Made by a program: the position numbers and the translations under genes. From assembly GCA_964496275.1 (NCBI GenBank), contig CAZBYL010000040.1:1-24507 (forward strand): a stretch of 24,507 nt of DNA, written 5' to 3'. Shown one piece after another: positions 15,669-21,552 of the stretch (position 1 is the first letter of the stretch; each line of letters starts with the position of its first letter). The notes under the pieces are model-generated. The model was not told the origin of the DNA. It worked only from the letters and a program-made list of their open reading frames with translations, and searched no databases. Source of the DNA: CAZBYL01 sp964496275 (GTDB lineage Bacteria; Synergistota; Synergistia; Synergistales; Synergistaceae).

Positions 15669-17086
15669 TATCTGTGGTTCTCCTCATAGGCTATTTTGTT
15701 CAGTGCGTTCACGTATGCCCTTATGCTTGAGCCGATAATGTCTGTCGAAATTCCGTTACCCGAGTAGAGTTTACCGTCTGCTCTGAGCTTAACAAGCGTG
15801 GAGCCCATTGCCTCGCGCCCCTCCGTAACGGCCTGAATCTGGAAATCGTCCAGTTCGTAGTGGTGTCCCGTTATTTGCTCTATAGCTAAAAACGCCGCGT
15901 CTATAGGTCCGTCTCCCACTGCAAGTCCGAAGTGATCCTTGTCATCCTTCTTAAAATGAATGTTCGCTGTCGCGTTTATAATATTTCCGCTGTTGATAAC
16001 AAAGCTCACAAGTTTATATGTGGGCGGAACCTGCAAAGCGACTGAGGCTATAATAGCCTCAAGCTCCTTGATGCCAACGGATTTTTTCTCGGCTACGTTT
16101 GTGAACGTCTCAAAAACCTTCGCCTGATCCTCTTCGGAAAGGTCATAGCCGAGATCCTCAGCGGCCTTGCAGACAGCGGTCATTCCGTCGTTTAAGTCAA
16201 GACGTATATTTTTTGTATGAACCATCTGTATCCCGGTATCAAAGGCGGAAGTCTTGCTCTTTTCCGACCTTGTCAGCCAGCCTATCTGACCGATAAGGCG
16301 GTGCAGCTCCGTGTCTCTCACACTGCAGGAAAATCCGGCTCTGTCGCCTCTGTTTTTTATAATATGTACTGCAGCTTCGAGCGACGGAGCCTCTTTTGAC
16401 GATACGGAAACGCGTATTTCCGCCGCTCCTTCACTGATTGCGGCCACGGCGCATGCTGCCGCCATGTATAAGGAATCTGAGCACTGAACAGAGAGCGAGA
16501 CATCTTTCAGGTTCGGCACCCGCCTGTACAGGTCGCTTATGAAATCCCCAAACTCGTCAGGGAACATCACTCCCGCGGAATCACAGAGAGTGACTGTTGC
16601 AGCTCCGGCAGCTATTGCAGCTTCGACTGCGGACGCCAGGAAATCCGGTTCACTGCGTGTCGCGTCCAGTGCCGCGAATTCGACGTCACAGCAAAAATCT
16701 TTGCTTTTGCGGACAAGGGTTGTCACCATGTCGAGAACTTCGGAAGGTTTTTTGTGACATATAAATTCCATCTGTACCGTAGATACGGGAATTTCCACGC
16801 ACAGGCGCGCATTGGCGGCTCCGTTCACCGCACTCCACGCATCGCACACCGAATCGGCTGTAAATCCGACAGGGAGCGAAACTCTGCTGTTTTTAACTGC
16901 GGAGGCGATAGTCTTTACAAGCAGTGAATCAACCTTTACATTCGATATAGGGGCAAGCGTAATCGTGTCAAGATTAAGCCTGTCCAAAATCTTTGCTATC
17001 TCAATCATTTCTTTGAAACTGAGCGCGCTTTCCTGTGCCTTCGCATTTTCTCTCAGCGTAATATCTGTCAGCTTAACTCTCGTCAT
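15668..17086 (-). CDS. 2-isopropylmalate-synthase-like protein lacking the HxH metal site
   Basis: 472 residues. The N-terminal HMGL-like barrel starts with LTDITLRE, so D8 and R12 of the DxTLR motif are kept, and VEFAALDATR and LCDSAG are recognisable. The strand that should read HxHND reads QCSDS (Q201-S205), so both metal-binding histidines are missing, and the following glycine-rich GERAGN loop is replaced by SSKEAPSLEA. The C-terminal LeuA allosteric domain (about 350-465) looks complete, with VGDGPIDAAFLAI and GISTDIIGSSIRAYVNALN. It may therefore be a pseudo-enzyme or regulatory subunit, or an enzyme with altered chemistry. It is first in an operon behind a T-box and is coupled to the downstream isomerase/CoA-ligase fusion. 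AGGGA lies about ten bases before the ATG. Homology to LeuA/homocitrate synthase is clear; activity is not. Confidence 0.82.
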   Translation of the reverse strand: MTRVKLTDITLRENAKAQESALSFKEMIEIAKILDRLNLDTITLAPISNVKVDSLLVKTIASAVKNSRVSLPVGFTADSVCDAWSAVNGAANARLCVEIPVSTVQMEFICHKKPSEVLDMVTTLVRKSKDFCCDVEFAALDATRSEPDFLASAVEAAIAAGAATVTLCDSAGVMFPDEFGDFISDLYRRVPNLKDVSLSVQCSDSLYMAAACAVAAISEGAAEIRVSVSSKEAPSLEAAVHIIKNRGDRAGFSCSVRDTELHRLIGQIGWLTRSEKSKTSAFDTGIQMVHTKNIRLDLNDGMTAVCKAAEDLGYDLSEEDQAKVFETFTNVAEKKSVGIKELEAIIASVALQVPPTYKLVSFVINSGNIINATANIHFKKDDKDHFGLAVGDGPIDAAFLAIEQITGHHYELDDFQIQAVTEGREAMGSTLVKLRADGKLYSGNGISTDIIGSSIRAYVNALNKIAYEENHR

Positions 17087-17110
17087 ATCGCTTCATCCCT
17101 TCGAAATTGA

Positions 17111-17380
17111 AATAAAAAATCCCCGAGGCAAATAATGCCCCGGGGACGATTCTACTCGCGGTACCACCCTGGTTGCCGCAAAAAACATACGGCCTCTCGA
17201 TTAAACACTTGACGGCGTGTCCGTAGCCCCTTAATCGCACAAGCTTTAGGGGGCTCCGCTCCGGAGCGAGACTGCCTCAAGTCACTTCAGTACCGGCTCT
17301 CACCTTCTGCCGGCTCTCTGTAACATCCATTAACATGGGCTTAACTCCATCATAGCGTTTAACAATATTTAAGACTGCAT
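17111..17380 (-). promoter_or_regulatory. T-box riboswitch leader
   Basis: Minus-strand leader of the LeuA-like gene. The universal T-box sequence AGGGTGGTACCGCG lies at 17157-17170. Downstream is the terminator CCCCGGGGC/GCCTCGGGG (17121-17145) followed by a T-run (17111-17119). Upstream, AGAGAGCCGG with GGTGAGAGCCGG is the Stem I distal region. GTTAC and GTGAC pair just below it, which would put the specifier at TTG (leucine). A simple alignment on GAA would instead read GTG (valine). TGGT in the antiterminator bulge fits a tRNA with discriminator A, true of both. The leader lets uncharged tRNA turn on the two-gene operon. The T-box call is firm; the amino acid is inferred. Confidence 0.9.
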
Positions 17381-17386
17381 CTTTCT

Positions 17387-17415
17387 AATCTACATGAACA
17401 ATATTCATTTGTCAA
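17387..17415 (-). promoter_or_regulatory. Promoter of the T-box operon
   Basis: On the minus strand, a perfect TTGACA (17410-17415), a 17-base spacer and TAGATT (17387-17392). Predicted start is about 17380, at the 5' end of the T-box leader. Confidence 0.65.
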
Positions 17416-17467
17416 TATGTAATCTATGCTTTAATTAACACTTGACAGACTCAGCTAAAAGGACGCT

Positions 17468-17495
17468 TGCGCATTTTTTATTAAGGTGCTACTAT
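17468..17495 (+). promoter_or_regulatory. Possible promoter of the trp leader
   Basis: TTGCGC (17468-17473), 16 bases, TACTAT (17490-17495), about 40 bases before the leader peptide start. An isolated TTGACA at 17442-17447 has no good -10 at the usual distance. Both are weak, but a promoter must lie in this short gap between the divergent T-box promoter and the leader. Confidence 0.35.
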
Positions 17496-17533
17496 TGCCG
17501 GCATTAAGATATTTAAGTGTTGGGGGATTTTTT

Positions 17534-17590
17534 ATGAAGGCAGTTCTTTCTCTTACAACCAAAAAGTATTTTTACTGGTGGTGGCTCTAG
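17534..17590 (+). CDS. trpL: trp operon leader peptide (three consecutive Trp codons)
   Basis: An 18-residue peptide, MKAVLSLTTKKYFYWWWL, with TGG TGG TGG just before the end and an upstream TTGGGGGA ribosome site. Stalling at the Trp codons when charged tRNA-Trp is scarce should favour the antiterminator downstream. GGTGG inside the Trp codons can pair with CCGCC (regions 1:2). CAGCCC (17591-17596) can pair with GGGGGACTG (regions 2:3). This is the textbook attenuation layout, serving trpB. Confidence 0.9.
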   Translation: MKAVLSLTTKKYFYWWWL

Positions 17591-17621
17591 CAGCCCGCCG
17601 GTTTGCTTCTGTGTGATTACA

Positions 17622-17663
17622 GGGGGACTGGAAGGGTATCAATTCTTTCAGCCCTCTTTTTTT
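17622..17663 (+). terminator. trp attenuator terminator (regions 3:4)
   Basis: GGG and CTGGAAGG (from 17622) pair with TCTTTCAG and CCC (17644-17654), with a small bulge. A T-run at 17657-17663 follows. It is mutually exclusive with the region 2:3 pairing of CAGCCC with GGGGGACTG. Confidence 0.85.
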
Positions 17664-17673
17664 ATGTATTTTG

Positions 17674-17710
17674 AGCCGAGAGGGGAGTTTCTGTTCCTCT
17701 CGGCTTTTTT
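17674..17710 (+). terminator. Second intrinsic terminator in the trp leader
   Basis: AGCCGAGAGG (17674-17683) pairs perfectly with CCTCTCGGCT (17696-17705), followed by TTTTTT. It lies only 11 bases after the attenuator T-run and 114 bases before trpB. Unlike the first, I see no alternative pairing that would open it. The 17711-17823 gap holds only the trpB ribosome site and a weak TATAAG (about 17762). Confidence 0.85.
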
Positions 17711-17823
17711 ATTTTTCGGAGGTGGTGCGGAGTTCTTATCAAAAAGTGCGGCAAGGCAGTGTATAAGCTGAGACAGCAGAGAGTCAGGACGAGTTGTTAA
17801 AAATAAGAAGAGGAGAGATTATT

Positions 17824-19029
17824 ATGACAGAGAAGAGAAAGAGCGGAGCGGGTTTTGCGGTAAACGGTATGTACGGAGAGTTCGGAGGGGCCTATATACC
17901 GGAATTTTTGGAGCCCATTATGGACGAGGTTGCACGCGAATATGAAAAGTGTAAAAACTCTCCGGAGTTTAAGCGCGAATATCTGCGTCTGCTGAAAGAG
18001 TATGTGGGACGGCCCTCAGCGCTTACGGAATGCCGCAACCTGTCCGAGCATGTCGGCGGCGCGCGTATATTTCTGAAACGCGAGGATCTCAACCACACGG
18101 GCGCGCACAAAATAAACAACTGCATAGGACAGGCGCTTCTTGCCAAACGTATGGGGAAAAAGAAAGTGATAGCAGAAACAGGCGCCGGAATGCACGGAGT
18201 GGCTGTTGCGACAGTTGCGGCGCTTATGGGCATGGAGTGCGATGTGTACATGGGAGCCGTGGACGTCAAACGTCAGTCCCCGAATGTGCTTCGCATGAAG
18301 GCTCTGGGCGCAAACGTCATAGCTGTCGAAGACGGTCAGAAAACTCTCAAAGAGGCCGTTGATGCGGCATTCAAGGCTCTTTGCGCCGACACGTCGCTCT
18401 TTTACCTCATAGGCTCCGCCGTAGGGCCGCACCCATATCCCGAAATGGTGCAGGACTTCCAACGCATCATAGGCGAAGAGGCAAGGGAGCAAATGCTGGA
18501 AAGAACTGGAACTTTGCCCGATGCCGTATTCGCCTGTGTCGGCGGCGGAAGCAACGCAATAGGAATGTTCACCGCGTTTATAGGGGACGAATCGGTTCGC
18601 ATAGTGGGAGTGGAGCCTTCCGGCAGAGGTATGGCTTACGGAGACCACGCGGCTACTCTGACAATGGGGCATCCCGGAGTTATGCACGGGTTTAAAAGCT
18701 ATGTGCTGACGGACGATAAGGGAGAGCCCGCAGAGGTATATTCCATAGCTGCCGGTCTTGACTATCCTTCTGTAGGTCCGGCTCACGCAGCTCTAAAAGA
18801 GAGCGGCAGGGGGGAGTATATCTGTGCCGGCGATGACGAAGCAATCAATGCGTTTAAGCTCCTTTGCCGCACGGAGGGAATAATCCCGGCGCTTGAGAGC
18901 TCTCACGCTCTGGCCGGAGCCATGAAAACAGCGCGTACGATGAGTCCGGAGCAGATTGTGCTTGTAAACCTTTCGGGACGTGGCGACAAGGACATGGAGA
19001 CGATAGAGAAGCTGGGCATCTTCGATTAA
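17824..19029 (+). CDS. trpB: Tryptophan synthase beta chain
   Basis: A 401-residue PLP enzyme that joins indole and serine to make tryptophan. The start at 17824 follows AGGAGAG by seven bases; an upstream in-frame ATG at 17794 has no site. HTGAHKINN holds the PLP lysine K96, AETGAG holds the catalytic glutamate E118, and CVGGGSNAIG binds the phosphate. LDYPSVGP, SRTEG-like CRTEGIIPALESSHA and NLSGRGDKD are family signatures of the TrpB1 type. The motif usually written GAGQHG reads GAGMHG, with M123 in place of glutamine. No trpA or other trp gene flanks it, and a terminator follows directly, so it is probably expressed alone under the trp attenuator. Confidence 0.94.
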   Translation: MTEKRKSGAGFAVNGMYGEFGGAYIPEFLEPIMDEVAREYEKCKNSPEFKREYLRLLKEYVGRPSALTECRNLSEHVGGARIFLKREDLNHTGAHKINNCIGQALLAKRMGKKKVIAETGAGMHGVAVATVAALMGMECDVYMGAVDVKRQSPNVLRMKALGANVIAVEDGQKTLKEAVDAAFKALCADTSLFYLIGSAVGPHPYPEMVQDFQRIIGEEAREQMLERTGTLPDAVFACVGGGSNAIGMFTAFIGDESVRIVGVEPSGRGMAYGDHAATLTMGHPGVMHGFKSYVLTDDKGEPAEVYSIAAGLDYPSVGPAHAALKESGRGEYICAGDDEAINAFKLLCRTEGIIPALESSHALAGAMKTARTMSPEQIVLVNLSGRGDKDMETIEKLGIFD

Positions 19030-19046
19030 ATTTAATTTTTTCCGCA

Positions 19047-19081
19047 CCCCCGCTTTGTATATGCAAGGCGGGGGAACTTTT
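19047..19081 (+). terminator. Intrinsic terminator after trpB
   Basis: CCCCCGCTTTG pairs with CAAGGCGGGGG (one T-G wobble) and is followed by AACTTTT. It lies 17 bases after the trpB stop. Confidence 0.8.
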
Positions 19082-19101
19082 ATGACGGCGGAGTATAAAA
19101 A

Positions 19102-19130
19102 TTGACAATAAACTCCTATGCGTCAATAAT
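19102..19130 (+). promoter_or_regulatory. Promoter of lspA
   Basis: Perfect TTGACA (19102-19107), a 17-base spacer and AATAAT (19125-19130), about 39 bases before the lspA start. Confidence 0.65.
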
Positions 19131-19168
19131 TTACCTGCAAGATAATACTACCGAGGCGGAGAAATCCT

Positions 19169-19606
19169 TTGAGAATATCCTGTTTGTCTATTATGGCGGC
19201 GGCTCTCTTTATTGATCAAGTGACTAAATTCACCGCGAAAAATGCGGGAATCCCCCTGCACTTTAATACAGGCGTATCCTTTGGCATCTTCTCGGGTTCA
19301 GGCAAATTCCCTGCGGCTGTGTCGTTCGCCGTACTCATGCTCCTTTTGGCGTATATCTTTTCGGAAAAGAGCCGCATCTGCAAAGCGGAGCTGCTCTTTC
19401 TTTCTCTCACCGCGGGCGGAGCGGCAAGCAACTTAGCGGACAGACTGCTTTTGGGGCACGTTGTGGACTGGATACCACTGCCGCTCTCTTCTGTGTTTTT
19501 TGCGGGAGGGCTTATGTTTAATGCGGCCGACGCGGCAATCGGAGCGGGAGCCTTATGCGCCGCCGCCGCGCTTTTTTTACGCTGTTCGGGAAGGAAGCTT
19601 ATGTAG
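19169..19606 (+). CDS. lspA: Lipoprotein signal peptidase (signal peptidase II)
   Basis: A 145-residue integral inner-membrane aspartyl protease that removes signal peptides from diacylated prolipoproteins. Four hydrophobic segments are visible. Conserved elements are FIDQVTK (D16), FNTGVSFG (N33), SNLADR with catalytic D91, and FNAADA with catalytic D121. It starts at TTG, with GGAG seven bases upstream, and has its own promoter. It converges on the dehydrogenase gene with a single base between stop codons and no terminator. It is slightly short but complete. Confidence 0.92.
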   Translation: MRISCLSIMAAALFIDQVTKFTAKNAGIPLHFNTGVSFGIFSGSGKFPAAVSFAVLMLLLAYIFSEKSRICKAELLFLSLTAGGAASNLADRLLLGHVVDWIPLPLSSVFFAGGLMFNAADAAIGAGALCAAAALFLRCSGRKLM

Positions 19607-19607
19607 C

Positions 19608-21239
19608 TTACTTGTCTCCCATGAACGGATAAGCAAAGTGTGCTGCAGGCATAAGAGTTTCCTTCACGGTGCGGACGGAGACCCATCTGAGCAAATTCAG
19701 CTCGCTTCCGGCCTTGTCGTTTGTGCCCGAGGCGCGCCCCCCTCCGAAAGGCTGAAGCGCGACACATGCCCCGGTTGGTTTGTCGTTTATGTAGAAATTT
19801 CCCGCGGCGTATTTCAGCGCCTCATTGGCCTTTCTGACGGCAGCTCTGTCCCGCGCGAAAATACTGCCTGTAAGAGCGTAGGGCGATGTTTCGTAGCAAA
19901 GTCTCAGCGTCTCCTCATATTTTTCGTCATCATAAACGTACAGTGTGAAGATGGGGCCGAAAATCTCTTCCTCCATAGACTTAAAGTGCGGGTTTGTCGT
20001 CTCGATAACAGTGGGCTGAATGAAATATCCCGTACTCTTGTCTCCCGTTCCGCCGAACACAATTTGAGCTTCGGGTGACTCTTTTGCAAAGTTTATATAC
20101 TCCATGCAGTTGTCGAAAGAAGCTTCATCTATCACTGCGTTCACAAAGCAGCGGAAATCTCTCGGATCTCCGACCTTGACTTCGCTCAGCATGCCGCAGA
20201 GCAAGCCCTTGAGTTCTTCCCACCTGCTGCGCGGAATGTAGCCTCTTGAAGCTGCGGAACATTTCTGTCCCTGATACTCAAACGCCCCTCTTACAATTGC
20301 CGCAGAAACTTCCTCTGCGTCGGCCGAACTGTGCATGAAGATAAAATCTTTTCCGCCCGTCTCTCCGACGACTCTCGGGTACGACTTGTAATTTTCGAGG
20401 TTTGCCGCGACGCCCTTCCAGAGACTGTTGAATACCTGAGTCGAGCCGGTAAAGTGTATTCCCGCCAAATCTTTGCTTGCAAGAGCGCATTTGCTGCTGA
20501 CGGCGCCCGAGCCGGGAATAAAATTCAGTACGCCTGCGGGAAGCCCTGCTTCCATAAAAATCTTCATCAGGCAATAGCTGGAAAGAAGAGATGTCGTAGC
20601 CGGCTTCCAAAGAACAGTATTTCCCATAAGCACAGGAGCCATCGGAAGGTTGGCTGCGATTGCCGTGAAATTGAACGGGGTGACCGCATAGACGAAGCCC
20701 TCAAGAGCCCTGTACTCCATGTAATTTATCGCGCCTGATTCCGACGAGGGCTGATCCCTGTATATGTTGCTCATAAAGTGCGCTCCGAAACGGAAATAGT
20801 CTATCGTTTCGCTTGCGGCCTCGATCTCCGCCTGCCACGCGTTTTTGCTCTGACCCATCATTGTCGCTGCGTTCAGCACATAACGGTACTTTTTGTCTAT
20901 TAGCTCGGCTATCCTCATCATGATTGCCGCTCTGTCGGTACAGGGTGTTTCTGCCCATTGCCTGTGCGCTCTCATGGAAGATTCTATTGCGAGCTTCACC
21001 TCGCCCTCTCCCGCTTTATGGTATATGCCGAGTTTGTGCCCATGGCAGTGCGGCATCACGATATCGCCCACGTTTCCGGTGCGGACCTCTTTACCGTCTA
21101 TAATGAGCGGAACCTCTGTAAATTGCGAACATGTTTTCTCAACAGCCTCTTTAAGCAAAGCCCTCTCCTCAGAACCGGGGGCGTAATCCCTTGAGACATT
21201 ATTTGACGGTCTTGAATAGGAAAATAACAGGTTTCCCAC
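19608..21239 (-). CDS. pruA: 1-pyrroline-5-carboxylate dehydrogenase (L-glutamate gamma-semialdehyde dehydrogenase)
   Basis: A 543-residue NAD-dependent aldehyde dehydrogenase that oxidises glutamate semialdehyde to glutamate, the second step of proline catabolism and also part of ornithine/arginine use. Catalytic C327 lies in YQGQKCSAASR and the general base E293 in ETGGKD, with the 34-residue spacing of the ALDH4 class. PFNFTAIAANLPMAPVLMGN and EEEIFGPIF are also typical. The length fits the stand-alone ALDH4A1 type, without a proline dehydrogenase domain. The start is GTG, with GGGAG nine bases upstream. It has its own promoter, and no proline dehydrogenase gene is adjacent. Confidence 0.9.
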   Translation of the reverse strand: MGNLLFSYSRPSNNVSRDYAPGSEERALLKEAVEKTCSQFTEVPLIIDGKEVRTGNVGDIVMPHCHGHKLGIYHKAGEGEVKLAIESSMRAHRQWAETPCTDRAAIMMRIAELIDKKYRYVLNAATMMGQSKNAWQAEIEAASETIDYFRFGAHFMSNIYRDQPSSESGAINYMEYRALEGFVYAVTPFNFTAIAANLPMAPVLMGNTVLWKPATTSLLSSYCLMKIFMEAGLPAGVLNFIPGSGAVSSKCALASKDLAGIHFTGSTQVFNSLWKGVAANLENYKSYPRVVGETGGKDFIFMHSSADAEEVSAAIVRGAFEYQGQKCSAASRGYIPRSRWEELKGLLCGMLSEVKVGDPRDFRCFVNAVIDEASFDNCMEYINFAKESPEAQIVFGGTGDKSTGYFIQPTVIETTNPHFKSMEEEIFGPIFTLYVYDDEKYEETLRLCYETSPYALTGSIFARDRAAVRKANEALKYAAGNFYINDKPTGACVALQPFGGGRASGTNDKAGSELNLLRWVSVRTVKETLMPAAHFAYPFMGDK

Positions 21240-21284
21240 ATAAAAAACTCCCTTCTGTATTGCAACTATGTTGCGTGTATGCTG

Positions 21285-21313
21285 ATATTAGAGCAGCGGA
21301 AATCATGAGTCAA
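21285..21313 (-). promoter_or_regulatory. Promoter of the P5C dehydrogenase gene
   Basis: On the minus strand, TTGACT (21308-21313), a 17-base spacer and TAATAT (21285-21290). A small inverted repeat GCAAC-TAT-GTTGC (21262-21274) sits in the predicted 5' untranslated region. Confidence 0.6.
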
Positions 21314-21345
21314 TCGCCGTGCAGCGAATTTTTTCAGGTATAAGT

Positions 21346-21422
21346 GATATTTTTTGGAAAATATCGGAAATCAAATGAACATAAACCAAAACAGGTGTTT
21401 CCGCGTCCGACGGAAATTTTTC
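21346..21422. promoter_or_regulatory. Two hairpins in the AT-rich divergent gap
   Basis: The gap 21240-21552 separates divergent genes. GATATTTT-TTGG-AAAATATC (21346-21365) is a perfect 8-bp inverted repeat that could be an operator or hairpin. TTTCCG-loop-CGGAAA (21398-21416) is followed by a T-run to 21422 and resembles a weak plus-strand terminator. A TACAAT near 21491 may be part of the transketolase promoter, but no good -35 is seen. Confidence 0.35.
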
Positions 21423-21552
21423 TTCAAATTTTTATATTTTCAAATGGCGAGGTTAGTAATTTCTTCCTGTAAATTTTTTCGGATTAAGGGTACAATGGAC
21501 ATTCATGTGTGGAAATTATTTTTCCTTTTTTATATAGAGAGGGGTTTTTGTT

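Noticed and set aside
18016..18786. 256-codon minus-strand frame over trpB
   Set aside because: Antisense shadow of a conserved enzyme; no recognisable family.
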